64,000 nucleotides of DNA from Dyadobacter sp. 50-39 (GCA_001898145.1 MKSR01000008.1:310001-374000), one strand, 5' to 3'. Shown: positions 38,101-45,406, counted from the first letter of the stretch. Notes: generated by a model from the letters alone, not told the origin. A program made the numbers and translations.

Positions 38101-38471
38101 AAATTGCTGCAAGCTGTATAGCAATTTCGGGACGATCAGGACATGACCCGCTTCCAAATGGCAGATATTATATTGATACGCCTAACCTTCAAGATGGCAG
38201 TTGGTTTGAGATCAGGTCACATGTAAAGGTGTTCCTATTTGGAGATATGGGTACCTATCGTATTCCATTGCATCCACTTTCCGGAACTGATCTGGGAGGC
38301 AGAAGCGGCTTTTTCATCCATGGTGGCTTTAATGACCAACCTGGCGACACAATGTATGGCACAAATGGGTGTATCAGCACTGCAATGTGCGAGGATGTGA
38401 AGGACTTCCTCAAACAACCCACTTCATTTGGCCCCCACGTACTAGAGGTAAACATTCCAAAAAATCAATGA
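32169..38471 (+). CDS. Sec-exported SpvB/Tc-like RHS protein with L,D-transpeptidase-like C-terminal toxin domain
   Basis: A 2100-residue protein. A signal peptide (about 1-31, ending DGVAQ) leads to an SpvB/TcB-like N-terminus (FSMPIMVAPGTNGLAPTFLSVSYNH, GNGLLGRGF), FG-GAP-type repeats (DWNNDGLTDYARL, IADFDGDTRIDL, ADFTGDGVDDF) and many YD/RHS repeats. The RHS core lies at about 1664-1770 (LGSITTVVNDKGG... GARLYDPSLGMFISPDE... NPVSLVDPTGF). A Gly/Ala-rich segment (about 1775-1950) precedes a distinct tip (1955-2100). The tip contains IHGG (His2051) and YGTNGCIS (Cys2068), the H...S/T-x-G-C site of YkuD/Tlde1-type L,D-transpeptidases. Tip GC is about 43% against about 65% before it, a sign of exchange. 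The ATG at 32169 is preferred over GTG at 32133 because it yields a clean signal peptide. Confidence 0.88.
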   Translation: MTQIYLNPHRPIIRLLVCAFLLFQAVDGVAQMTLPESSNWAYSTGTFEVDEKGGANFSMPIMVAPGTNGLAPTFLSVSYNHRNGNGLLGRGFTLNGFSSISLTGLSRAHDEDWRTTRNAATGFTLDMANTRLAKDGKRLVMANPVNSQPLNAGYWKEDAQFVTEQFDGSRFRVGQWKNGRPVYILEETKDGLKKYYGLGTGVVYLPGTDTPVRYLLSMITDNYGNELTISYSKGPNANVIEFYPRQIKYTQNNANKVSSYAEVNFHYTSRPDIITEYFSGYKSVVNQRLSMIQVTGLAGVVRTYMFDYAQLLSTSLKTSLLKAIRESAPPDYQLKPIVFNWNEKKLQSLNPTLNTVLPSSVKDPVWADWNNDGLTDYARLEGEELYIYTNGGNNNYVVQPVIKEMKMKDFRIADFDGDTRIDLLGWDPASGQFTFWINKSDGKGVRFVAVSDVAAFRLTGLSKDHFKGRKQIYCKDVNEDGQADLEIFNQDANGNLLTQTGVCYLTAFRWGDAVKASFQVAYKYAETFPETVALYQDLDDNGLLETIFWNQKTGANWVVRKDSYVTKSDVSAQKNQYGIRLPGTKANLLPAAALTQTTNRQIYWNASLNDDNLPDVVILDNKARSLTYYINKGNYAYEPAVAVNLDNATEKFVDTQSKLIMADFTGDGVDDFLFTKPNASGQLVNRLYANSGPGSSMLMTNKVDNFLPSGTLRESGLNLDFGNFHPSATYGACFISPEPNKALRLVTFDMARIEEDKITSIALGNGMVITPKYAQLSGTFYNRLIANDTYGLNLKENEWWIAPLHSGLVVVSGYDIAASNVTRTVSYQYSVGTMDLIRGFQGFKAITSSGNHAGLNSRRYFNFPGSGVPQLIKFREESFGLNGSVISITAYVQKALQFGNSKAFSEWVGEKTFQELDINGRMKFMTRENVTCDYYLNLLRVEVDFGGGHKDITISEYANSVSQWTLGRVVKASLQRLAPDKPALNRVSTFEYNTQTGNLVKETSFANLSENLRKTKVYAYDKLGNIVSSTETAWNGTRMESRETKTTFDGTARFVSSVTNAKGHTERFAYDQRIGKITAKTDANGLVYKMTYDPLGRETGIVNPDGTWAKTFIVHYNSSMHPFAPAGTAYLIVQAFSNGMQKITCYNGWDWKLREIQTGFNGKNIFKDFSYDAGTGLLVRESLPYFQNGTPEWRTTRYDNQFQVSGVTNPDRSTEGWAYSDRSMTHTNAKGQRNVLFYNERRALVRKQNGLGQGITFDVDQDGNPLTITDPGGIASVKNRYDGRGLRISNTTPDRGTIQTSFNGFEETISEINAKGQTTQLTRDVLGREVERKTAEGVTKLVYDTGNKAIGKVSEVRQWNGAYFVYSYDNLGRAQKKRTQIDGREFNESVGYDNQGRVAGKTRSNGSGEKYQYSPQGYLTAVTGHDNKILWTTGGYDARGLQQSENLWEGRYKSSYEYDLNGLLTSSNSQISSSQATLQSFRFAYDPLGNLKTRTDLRINKTESFAFDEINRLTFSQVAGQASVTLSYDASSRISTKSDVGNYKYAPGTYKLTGVDLNDPDKCITAFQVSSTYWSFSRLKTAELDSIRTEYHYDWNNQLIKTQRLNKKTGVSVTTYHMGDYQEEVTNGKTSRQSTFVNILGKKKAAYVVIPGKSTGWNFYFHDHLGSITTVVNDKGGVSRLAYNAWGERRNADTWASVPKGRDTTTPFGFTGHIEADDFGLVFTGARLYDPSLGMFISPDEIIQDLTDVTALNSYSYCAFNPVSLVDPTGFSWLSKIFKKAVKVVVNIVKVVVPVVVGAVVTAIAAPLGPVVAGAVGNFAKTATAAVLNGSSVSDALKAGLKGGIAGGLSAGLAFGVGDLAEKAGSAWGTAAEYGTKVIGHGVSQGAVSYASGGQFAHGFMSGAFTAAASPLIDDIPNYSGRVAAAAMVGGTASSLGGGSFSNGAMTGAFVRMFNDEQHRSVVRYNGQKLTAYDGTGKIAASCIAISGRSGHDPLPNGRYYIDTPNLQDGSWFEIRSHVKVFLFGDMGTYRIPLHPLSGTDLGGRSGFFIHGGFNDQPGDTMYGTNGCISTAMCEDVKDFLKQPTSFGPHVLEVNIPKNQ

Positions 38472-38472
38472 C

Positions 38473-39168
38473 ATGAGATACATCTTCATCGTCTTCATAT
38501 TGTGCTTAGCTCTGCTTAATGATGCTAAGGCGCAAATCGTCATCAGCTACGACGCGCAGGGAAACCGTGTTGTGCTGGACAACAAGGGTTTCAAGCCGAA
38601 ACTTACGGCGGCGGCGTTGTCCGTCAAGGCCGGGAAAAGCGTCACCGTCACCATGCAGGGCTGCAAGGGAACCCCGGCATGGTCCATATCGGGAAATACC
38701 GGGAGCCTGCAATCCAGTACATCGGGCAGTTCAGTGACCATCACGTCAAAAAACGCGGGAACCATCTCCGTGCAGGGTGCATGCGTATATGAAGGCGGAT
38801 GCAAGTCCCCGCTATCGGAAATTCTCAGCATCACCTTCACCGGCAGCGGTGCCAGAACAAGCGCGGACTCTACCGCGGAACTGACAAGCGCTACCCCCAG
38901 GGAACCGGAAATGCCAGAGGTTGCCAAACAGGATTTCATAATCCAGCCTAACCCGGTGCAAGGGCAAGTCATCCGAATGGTGACCACGCTGCCCGAGTCG
39001 GCACTTTTTGAGATTTTCGAGAAAAACGGGCGCCAGGTTCCGCATAGTCAGAAGCGGAACGGTAACGCAATCGAGTTAATACCCTGTAACTCCATTCAAC
39101 CCGGCATTTACATTATCTCAACCCTGTCGGGTGGCAAGATGGTCAGCAAGAGGGTGCTGATCGAATAG
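38473..39168 (+). CDS. Secreted protein with Ig-like domain and T9SS C-terminal sorting domain
   Basis: A 231-residue protein starting 1 bp after the RHS stop, so translation is probably coupled. A signal peptide ends LNDAKAQ. Residues about 35-125 form an Ig-like beta domain with four Cys (GCKGTP, GACVYEGGCK). After a linker, residues about 155-231 form a T9SS type A sorting domain (FIIQPNPVQGQVIRM... ALFEIFEKNGRQV... PGIYIISTLSGGKMVSKRVLIE). Position makes it a candidate partner of the RHS protein, but its domains are generic and it does not look like a dedicated immunity protein. Confidence 0.85.
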   Translation: MRYIFIVFILCLALLNDAKAQIVISYDAQGNRVVLDNKGFKPKLTAAALSVKAGKSVTVTMQGCKGTPAWSISGNTGSLQSSTSGSSVTITSKNAGTISVQGACVYEGGCKSPLSEILSITFTGSGARTSADSTAELTSATPREPEMPEVAKQDFIIQPNPVQGQVIRMVTTLPESALFEIFEKNGRQVPHSQKRNGNAIELIPCNSIQPGIYIISTLSGGKMVSKRVLIE

Positions 39169-39198
39169 TTAATGCATTACACCAGTCGGTGGCGCGGG

Positions 39199-40914
39199 TT
39201 AAAGGTTCTGCCTCTTCAACTCCGCCACCGCGTGGTTTGCTGCCCTGGCGGTCATAGCCATGTAGGTAATAGACGGGTTCACACATGAAGCGGACACCAT
39301 GGCTGCGCCGTCAGTAACGAACACATTTTTGCAGGCGTGCACCTGGTTGAATTTATTGAGTACCGAAGTTTTTGGGTCTTTTCCCATTCGCGCGGTGCCC
39401 ATGTCGTGGATACCCAGGCCCGGATGCGTGTCCTGCCGGTTGAAGCCAGTCACGTTTTTAAAGCCCGCGACTTCCAGCATTTCCACAGCCGAAGCCATCA
39501 TGTCTTTGCGCATCGCGAGCTCGTTTTCACCGAAGGCCGCGTCGAAAACGATCATCGGGATACCCCATTGGTCTTTCTTGTCCTTATCGAGAAACATACG
39601 GTTCGACGGGTCGGGCAGGATTTCGCCAAAGCCGCCGAAACCCATTGTCCAGGTGCCCGGGCGCGTCATATCTTCCTTAAAACCGGCTCCGAAGCCGTTC
39701 ATGGTGATTCCGCGTTTCCAATCCGATTTGCTCGCGCCGCCCTGGTAACCGTATCCCCGCAGGAAGTCTTTTTTATCCGTTCCCCAGTTCCGGAAACGCG
39801 GGATGTACAGCGCATTAGGCCTCTGACCAAATATGTAGTCGTTTTCAAATCCTTCCACGGTCGCATTGGCGCCTACGCCCAGGTGGTGGTCCATGATGTT
39901 CCTGCCGACCTGGTCGCTGTCATTGCCCAATCCGGTAGGGAATCGGTTCGATTTCGAGTTCAGCATAAGCGCCGCCGAGTTCATCGAGCCGGCATTCAGA
40001 AATACGATTTTGGCAAAAAACTCTTCCACGGCCATCGTGTGCTGGTTGACCACACGAACACCTTTGGCCTGCTGCGTTTTTTCGTCGTAAATGATCTCGC
40101 TGGCAATGGTATCGTGCAGGACGGTCAGCTTGTTTGTCTTCCTCGCTGCCGGTATAGAACCCGACAAAGAGCTGTAATAACCACCGTAAGGGCATCCGCG
40201 GGCGCATTTGCTGCGGTATTGGCACGACGCCCGCCCGAGGTCCGTATGCCACGGCTGCGGTTTGGTAAGGTTGGCTACGCGCCCGATCGTTACGGGGCGG
40301 TTCAGCTTTTTCATCATCGTCTCCTTGAAATAGCGCTCCGGCGCACTCATAGGCATAGCGGGCAGGTAATGTCCGTCCGGCAAAACCTCCCAGCCCTCCG
40401 TCTGGCCGCTGATACCCACAAATTTTTCAACATGCGTATACCACGGTTCCAGGTCTTCGTACCGGATCGGCCAGTCTATCGCGATGCCTTCTTTGGCATT
40501 GGCCTCGAAATCCTTCCGGTTCATCCGGTACGACTGCCGGCCCCAGTGCATGGACTTCCCGCCGGTATGGTATGCCCGGATCCAGTCGAACGGGCGCTTT
40601 TCTATATATGGGTTCTTCTTATCGTCGGTAAAAAACGGGCCGGTCTCCTCATTGGCCAATGTACCAAAACGGTTGTTGGCCCAATATTCCTCTGCCGAAT
40701 GGATGGAAACTTTGCCCCTGTGTTCAAATTCCCACGGTCCTTTCATGGCCGTGTCGTAGTCTTCGATGTGTTTCACTTCCCGTCCGCGCTCGATCATCAG
40801 CACCTGCAAGCCTCTTTCGGTCAGTTCCTTTGCGGCCATGCCGCCCGTCATTCCCGAACCGACCACGATGGCGTCGAATGTATGGGCTTTATCGGATTTC
40901 AAATTCAAGTTCAT
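39199..40914 (-). CDS. GMC family FAD-dependent oxidoreductase
   Basis: A 571-residue flavoprotein similar to the large subunit of gluconate/sorbosone-type membrane dehydrogenases. The FAD-binding site is FDAIVVGSGMTGGMAAKELTERGLQVLMIERG near the start. Conserved active-site parts include HTGGKSMHWGRQSYRMN, CARGCPYGGYYS, VFLNAGSMNSAALML, and the C-terminal HDMGTARMG and VTDGAAMVSASCVNPSITYMAMTARAANH. The ATG at 40914 is used; an upstream TTG is rejected. It lies 13 bp after its probable small subunit gene. There is no Tat signal of its own, so it is probably carried by the partner. Confidence 0.93.
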   Translation of the reverse strand: MNLNLKSDKAHTFDAIVVGSGMTGGMAAKELTERGLQVLMIERGREVKHIEDYDTAMKGPWEFEHRGKVSIHSAEEYWANNRFGTLANEETGPFFTDDKKNPYIEKRPFDWIRAYHTGGKSMHWGRQSYRMNRKDFEANAKEGIAIDWPIRYEDLEPWYTHVEKFVGISGQTEGWEVLPDGHYLPAMPMSAPERYFKETMMKKLNRPVTIGRVANLTKPQPWHTDLGRASCQYRSKCARGCPYGGYYSSLSGSIPAARKTNKLTVLHDTIASEIIYDEKTQQAKGVRVVNQHTMAVEEFFAKIVFLNAGSMNSAALMLNSKSNRFPTGLGNDSDQVGRNIMDHHLGVGANATVEGFENDYIFGQRPNALYIPRFRNWGTDKKDFLRGYGYQGGASKSDWKRGITMNGFGAGFKEDMTRPGTWTMGFGGFGEILPDPSNRMFLDKDKKDQWGIPMIVFDAAFGENELAMRKDMMASAVEMLEVAGFKNVTGFNRQDTHPGLGIHDMGTARMGKDPKTSVLNKFNQVHACKNVFVTDGAAMVSASCVNPSITYMAMTARAANHAVAELKRQNL

Positions 40915-40927
40915 GGTGAGTCGGCGG

Positions 40928-41536
40928 CTAGTAGGCAAAAGATTTCTGGTTCGGCTTCATGGTGATCATTTCCAGTTTACCGGGGATAGGTACATATTCA
41001 AACGATGATTTAATACCTTCCTCGGAGGTGAAATAGCCCAGCATAGTGAGTTCCTTCATCAATCGCCAATACGGCAACCCTTTGGCCTGGGCCGCCATTT
41101 GTTCCCGGTCTTCATTGTCCCCCATTTTGGTCTGCTGCACCTGATAAGCCTTCATTTCTTCCACCGAATCGGCTTCCACCTGGGTGAGCAGCGCATTTCG
41201 CTCGCCGGCATTAAGGCTCAGAAACTGCTTAGCTTCCAGCCTGTTCAAGCCTTCCGTGAAACTCTTGTGTTCCGGGGTCTTGTAACAATCCTGCAACATC
41301 ATCACGATGAACGCGGGTACCCCCACATCCTTTGCCCCCGGTGTCGCCGTCTTCGGGATGATCATTTCCGCGACTTCCGCAACGATCAGTCGCTGGTTTT
41401 CGGTCAAAGTGAACCCGGCTGGAAAACTTCCAGACGGCAGGCGGTCTTCCCAACGCTTCATTGCCAGCAGGGTCGGAGCGGAAAATGCTCCCCCAAGCAT
41501 AGCGGCGACGTGGGTAATGGCGGTTCTTCTGTTCAT
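40928..41536 (-). CDS. Gluconate 2-dehydrogenase subunit 3-like protein with Tat signal
   Basis: A 202-residue protein with a twin-arginine signal (MNRRTAITHVAAMLGGAFSAP) and the subunit-3 domain (LIVAEVAEMIIPKTATPGAKDVGVPAFIVMMLQDC, then helices to residue 150, and LGYFTSEEGIKSSFEYVPIPG). In this family the small subunit carries the GMC flavoprotein across the membrane. The start at 41536 places RR at the N-terminus; an ATG at 41572 would add 12 residues. It is directly upstream of the GMC gene. Confidence 0.88.
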   Translation of the reverse strand: MNRRTAITHVAAMLGGAFSAPTLLAMKRWEDRLPSGSFPAGFTLTENQRLIVAEVAEMIIPKTATPGAKDVGVPAFIVMMLQDCYKTPEHKSFTEGLNRLEAKQFLSLNAGERNALLTQVEADSVEEMKAYQVQQTKMGDNEDREQMAAQAKGLPYWRLMKELTMLGYFTSEEGIKSSFEYVPIPGKLEMITMKPNQKSFAY

Positions 41537-41635
41537 GGTTTTGCTCAGGCTGGTAGGCGGATGATCGAACATGGATTATAAAGCCTTCCCAGCCTGATGT
41601 TTACCCAAAGTCAGCGGCGTGTAAAATTTCCGGCC

Positions 41636-42043
41636 CTATTTTATGACCTCACTCACGAGAATAACCGGACTTATATTGGTGTAATTGGCAAAATCGGCGC
41701 GAATGGCGTCCCTGTTCGGACCGATTGCCGCCTGATATTCGCTGAGGCTTTTAACATAAAATGTACCGATAGCCATGAACGGCAATGGCTGGTTCGGAAT
41801 CCCGCTGGCCACCCCTTTCTCGATGGTATATTTGACCAGATTTGATCCGATAAACTTGGCTACCATGGGCATATGCTTGGTCTCATAATAGTCCATGTTG
41901 AAAGTTTTCCCTTCGGCATAAGGATACATGATGGACACTTTTGTTAAGCCTTTTTCAGCGGCGGGCGAGGTCTGTTTCTCCTGGCCGAACGCGGCGAAAC
42001 AAACTGCAAAGAGGATAAACGACGCAAATAATCTTAATTTCAT
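41636..42043 (-). CDS. Exported EthD-domain protein
   Basis: A 135-residue protein with a signal peptide (about 1-20, ending AAFGQ) followed by an EthD/dimeric alpha-beta barrel domain: KVSIMYPYAEGKTFNMDYYETKHMPMVAKFIG, containing the conserved D-Y-Y...H-M-P motif, and a C-terminal strand ISPVILVSEV. EthD proteins are usually cytoplasmic and assist oxidative pathways, so an exported member is unusual. It lies upstream of the subunit-3/GMC pair and divergent from a LysR regulator, suggesting one regulon. Confidence 0.85.
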   Translation of the reverse strand: MKLRLFASFILFAVCFAAFGQEKQTSPAAEKGLTKVSIMYPYAEGKTFNMDYYETKHMPMVAKFIGSNLVKYTIEKGVASGIPNQPLPFMAIGTFYVKSLSEYQAAIGPNRDAIRADFANYTNISPVILVSEVIK

Positions 42044-42166
42044 GGTCAATTCATTTAAAGTGTTAAAATGTTCAATAAGAGTTCATTGGGCAAATATTAA
42101 AATATCACCTTTATTCGCAAAACGCTATTTTTCGATGGAATCAATCGAAAAAATCGATTTAGAGAG

Positions 42167-43033
42167 ATGGAATTACGACAGCTCAGATACTTTTTGAAGG
42201 CCAAGGAGTTACTCAATTTTACGGAAGCGGCAGCGGCATTGAATATCAGTCAAAGCACATTATCGCAGCAGGTCAAGCAGCTGGAAGATGAATTGAATAT
42301 CCCGCTCTTCAACCGGATCGGAAAAAGAATTACCGTGACGGAAGCCGGCCATTTATTCAGCGAATATGCTTTACAAAGTATTAACAGGGCTAATGAAGGC
42401 CTGCTGCTTTTAAGGGACCTGAAGAATTTGAATACAGGAAAAATTACGATTGGCGTCATTTATTCCATGCGGATTCTTTTTGCCAAAATATTGATCCGCT
42501 TTGCCAATCAGTATCCCAATATTCAGATTAAGGTTGTATTCGGCACGACAAAAGACCTGCTCGAACGGCTTAATCAACACCATTTCGACTTTATCCTCAC
42601 GTTTCACGACGAGCCGTTGGAGCCCCATTTAAAATACCAGACACTCCTGAAAGCCAATATGGTATTGGTAACCGCCAGAAATTCATCCCTCGCGCACAAG
42701 GCTACCATTTCACTTCAGGAGGTAGCGGAACTGCCGCTGGCTTTACCATTCAGCGGCAACAACAGCATACAATTCTTCGACGAATCTTTTGGTCAAAAAA
42801 ACCTCGTCCCCAACATCTGCATGGAAATAAATGATATACCGACGCTTTTCGAGATTGTCAAATCGGGGCGTTGGCACACCATCCTGAGCGAGACCAGCGT
42901 AAACGATCCCGACGTTGCGGCTATCCCTATCGACGGCAAAAACATGCGGCGAACAATCAGGATCATTTCGCTCAGAGAAGCCTACGAAAAGAAAGCCGTG
43001 ACAAAATTCTGTGAGATGCTGACGGAGATTTGA
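42167..43033 (+). CDS. LysR family transcriptional regulator
   Basis: A 288-residue regulator. The N-terminal winged helix is MELRQLRYFLKAKELLNFTEAAAALNISQSTLSQQVKQLEDELNIPLF, typical of LysR, followed by a linker helix and the periplasmic-binding-like effector domain (ITIGVIYSMRILFAKILIRF... LPLALPFSGNNSIQFFDE). It belongs to the CynR/CysB-like subgroup in length. It is divergent from the EthD/G2DH/GMC genes across 123 bp and so most probably controls them. The inducer is unknown. Confidence 0.93.
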   Translation: MELRQLRYFLKAKELLNFTEAAAALNISQSTLSQQVKQLEDELNIPLFNRIGKRITVTEAGHLFSEYALQSINRANEGLLLLRDLKNLNTGKITIGVIYSMRILFAKILIRFANQYPNIQIKVVFGTTKDLLERLNQHHFDFILTFHDEPLEPHLKYQTLLKANMVLVTARNSSLAHKATISLQEVAELPLALPFSGNNSIQFFDESFGQKNLVPNICMEINDIPTLFEIVKSGRWHTILSETSVNDPDVAAIPIDGKNMRRTIRIISLREAYEKKAVTKFCEMLTEI

Positions 43034-43103
43034 GGGACTATCCTGCTGGCTTATGGGAGCTTGAAATGGTATGACGAGCCCGTTAGGGCATGCATAGGAT
43101 ACC

Positions 43104-44159
43104 TTACTCCGATATCGTCGAAACCGTGCCGGAGTTCATTAATGTGGAAAGTTGTTTTTCAAATTGCTCCATTTTTGCTTTTAGTGACTGAGTTTCAGCT
43201 TTCATGGATGCCTCTGCTTGTTTCAGGCTTTTGTTTTCTGCTTTCAGCGCTTCCACTTCTTTGATCAATGCCTGGATGGCGATCAGGTTTACGCCGTCAA
43301 AATCGGCCTGGTTAATGGACTTATCTTCTCCGATTGTCCCCAGTTCGTCGTGTCCGAAGGCTTTAAAAAAGTCTTGTGCCATAGGGCCGTAATGGCGGTT
43401 TTGCTTCGTGTCCTGCCCCTTGTAGTTCCAGCTTCCCAGCCGCATCTTGCTGATCTTTTCCAGAAACAATGCCCCATTGGCAGTACGGAAGTTTTCTTTC
43501 CGTGTCGAGTCGGATATCACCGACCATGCATTGGCATTGGGTTGGAGCTGTATTCCGGATGGGGAGTTCTCTTGGCGGGCGTTGCTGGTATACAAAATAT
43601 AGCCGCCTGCAAAATGCATCATCATCTGATTGACAGCTGTGGTATTGTAGGTACAACCCAAACAATTGCTATCATCACCAATAATAAATGAACCTTTATG
43701 ATCTGCCCTAACAGAAGAACCCATAGCCGTTGAACGATCCCCACTTGCAGCTGTCCAATAACCAAAGGCCGTTGAGCTTTCTCCGCTTGCTTGAGCGCCA
43801 AACCCCATAGCTGTTGAATAAATCCCGCTAGCTTTGGTCATAGCACCGGTGGCGAAGGAATACTCGCCTACATTCGCATTGTCCCAATGGGTATAGTGGT
43901 TTGCTTCAATTGAGATCGCGCCGGCCCGAAAGGCGCCCTTACTGCCATACCAGATCATTTTGGGTAAATACCCGTGTATGCTTGGAATCGCTGATTGTAC
44001 GCCCGCAGTGTCAGCTCCGAACAGCACTGTTTTTCCTTCCGCAACGTTTAAAAAAGCCTTGGGCTGTGTCAAACCGATCCCTACCTGAGCCTGGGCTTGC
44101 AATGCAATAAGTAACAGCACAATCACTGCTGCCAGACGATCTAATGATTTAAGACGCAT
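43104..44159 (-). CDS. YadA-head-repeat fibre protein with C-terminal S74 chaperone domain
   Basis: A 351-residue secreted protein. Following a signal peptide (ending LQAQAQ) are trimeric-autotransporter head repeats (SFATGAMTKASGIYSTAMGFGAQASGESSTAFGYWTAASGDRSTAMG). Residues about 215-290 contain the peptidase S74 intramolecular chaperone of tail fibres (SDSTRKENFRTANGALFLEKISKMRLGSWNYKGQ... HYGPMAQDFFKAFG). A coiled coil of about 50 residues ends the chain (LIKEVEALKAENKSLKQAEASMKAE). There is no YadA membrane anchor, so it is not an autotransporter. The upstream T9SS gene is 57 bp away and in the same direction. Confidence 0.88.
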   Translation of the reverse strand: MRLKSLDRLAAVIVLLLIALQAQAQVGIGLTQPKAFLNVAEGKTVLFGADTAGVQSAIPSIHGYLPKMIWYGSKGAFRAGAISIEANHYTHWDNANVGEYSFATGAMTKASGIYSTAMGFGAQASGESSTAFGYWTAASGDRSTAMGSSVRADHKGSFIIGDDSNCLGCTYNTTAVNQMMMHFAGGYILYTSNARQENSPSGIQLQPNANAWSVISDSTRKENFRTANGALFLEKISKMRLGSWNYKGQDTKQNRHYGPMAQDFFKAFGHDELGTIGEDKSINQADFDGVNLIAIQALIKEVEALKAENKSLKQAEASMKAETQSLKAKMEQFEKQLSTLMNSGTVSTISE

Positions 44160-44216
44160 TCTAACCTGAAAATAGGATGTATATAAATTGTTCATTTCTG
44201 AGCTGAGTTAAATAAG

Positions 44217-45194
44217 TTATTGTTTGATGACTTTGATTGTTGCTGTGCTTCCATCGTTCAAAAGGAGCTGTACCACGTACAAACCGGCAGACAAATCTTT
44301 CATATCGATTTCGTGAAACAGCGGTTTTTTGTGAAATGCAGAAAGCGTGGTTCCCTCTGCATTTAGAAGCTTCATAGCGGCAATGTTCTCCCACTGAGCC
44401 GTGCGGATCTGGACTTTCTCTACGGCTGGATTAGGGTAAATGACAGCCTGAAAAGATGGCTCAAAATAAAGCACACGGATCGTGCTGTAAGCGTACGATT
44501 CGTCTTTATCCACCATTTTCAGCCGGTAATAGTTAGCTCCTGCTGTTGGTGCCATGTGCGAAAAACCATAGTTTTTCAAACCACTGCCCTGATTGGCCGC
44601 CACAATCGTTGAAAGCGTGTTCCAGTCTTTGGCGTTAATGCTATGTTCCACATTAAAATAGTCGCTGTTCGATTCGTAGGTAGTCGACCAGCTCAGACTG
44701 GCAACCGGCCCTTCCTTTTTAGCTGCAAATTCCTGCAAGGTAACCGGCAGCGCACCCGGCTGCGCTGCTGTGACGGCGCTGAATGTAACCGGCGCGAGTA
44801 AATCATTATAGATGTAATGCGAAGCGGTATTGACCACGCTTCCAGTCGTAGTGACAGATACTACATTTTTATAAGCCACTTGCAGCAGGCTTTCAGTATT
44901 ACCGTTAAGCTCCGAAGTAAGATAAAAATGCCCTATGCGGCCCGCAATAGTAATGGGTAAGTCCCAGGTGTAAACCCGTGCAATGCTGGGAGGACTTCCC
45001 GGCAATGCGGTTGGGGAGACTGTCAGGCGGTTGTTCTCAATATGTAAAGGGGATATTGGCTGGAATGTGAGCCCGTTGATGGATACGGTCGTACCTGCTG
45101 ACACGTGCAATCCATTGCTTCCTGCGGAAAATTGAGCCCTGGCATTAAAGGAAGATAGTAAAGCGAGCTGGCAAAAGAGTAAATAATACCTCAT
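44217..45194 (-). CDS. T9SS type A sorting domain-containing secreted protein
   Basis: A 325-residue protein with signal peptide (ending FNARAQ), a beta-rich N-terminal half without recognisable enzyme motifs, a fibronectin-like middle (LPVTLQEFAAKKEGPVASLSWSTTYESNSDYFNVEHS), and a T9SS sorting domain at about 250-325 (AVIYPNPAVEKVQIRT... MKLLNAEGTTLS... LSAGLYVVQLLLNDGSTATIKVIKQ). The ATG at 45194 is preferred to the TTG six bp upstream. It is probably co-transcribed with the S74 fibre gene, a common pairing in Cytophagales. Confidence 0.88.
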   Translation of the reverse strand: MRYYLLFCQLALLSSFNARAQFSAGSNGLHVSAGTTVSINGLTFQPISPLHIENNRLTVSPTALPGSPPSIARVYTWDLPITIAGRIGHFYLTSELNGNTESLLQVAYKNVVSVTTTGSVVNTASHYIYNDLLAPVTFSAVTAAQPGALPVTLQEFAAKKEGPVASLSWSTTYESNSDYFNVEHSINAKDWNTLSTIVAANQGSGLKNYGFSHMAPTAGANYYRLKMVDKDESYAYSTIRVLYFEPSFQAVIYPNPAVEKVQIRTAQWENIAAMKLLNAEGTTLSAFHKKPLFHEIDMKDLSAGLYVVQLLLNDGSTATIKVIKQ

Positions 45195-45406
45195 AGACAA
45201 TGAGTTAAATGATAAGTGTAAAAGAAACGGTAATAGCGGAATAACTTGCTAATAAATTTAAAAGGACATTTGGCGAGTAGATAAATTGCCGTAAGTAAAC
45301 TCTTTTTTACAAAACCACCGAGCATCCTACACCGTTACGCTCACAAATTATCTGGAAACTTCCTGACGGATTCTATAAATTGCCTTTTTAACAAGCCCCA
45401 TTCCAC
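45195..45406. other. Divergent region between the T9SS/fibre pair and an XRE regulator
   Basis: 212 bp of AT-rich DNA with no gene. Promoters of both flanking genes must lie here, but no clear TAnnTTTG box or strong dyad was found. Confidence 0.45.

Noticed and set aside
39337-40965. A 542-codon plus-strand open frame
   Set aside because: It is the antisense shadow of the GMC oxidoreductase gene, whose FAD and active-site motifs are intact.
43078-43089. Terminator GCCC-GTTA-GGGC between LysR and fibre genes
   Set aside because: Only 4 bp of stem and no T-tract on either strand; too weak to call.
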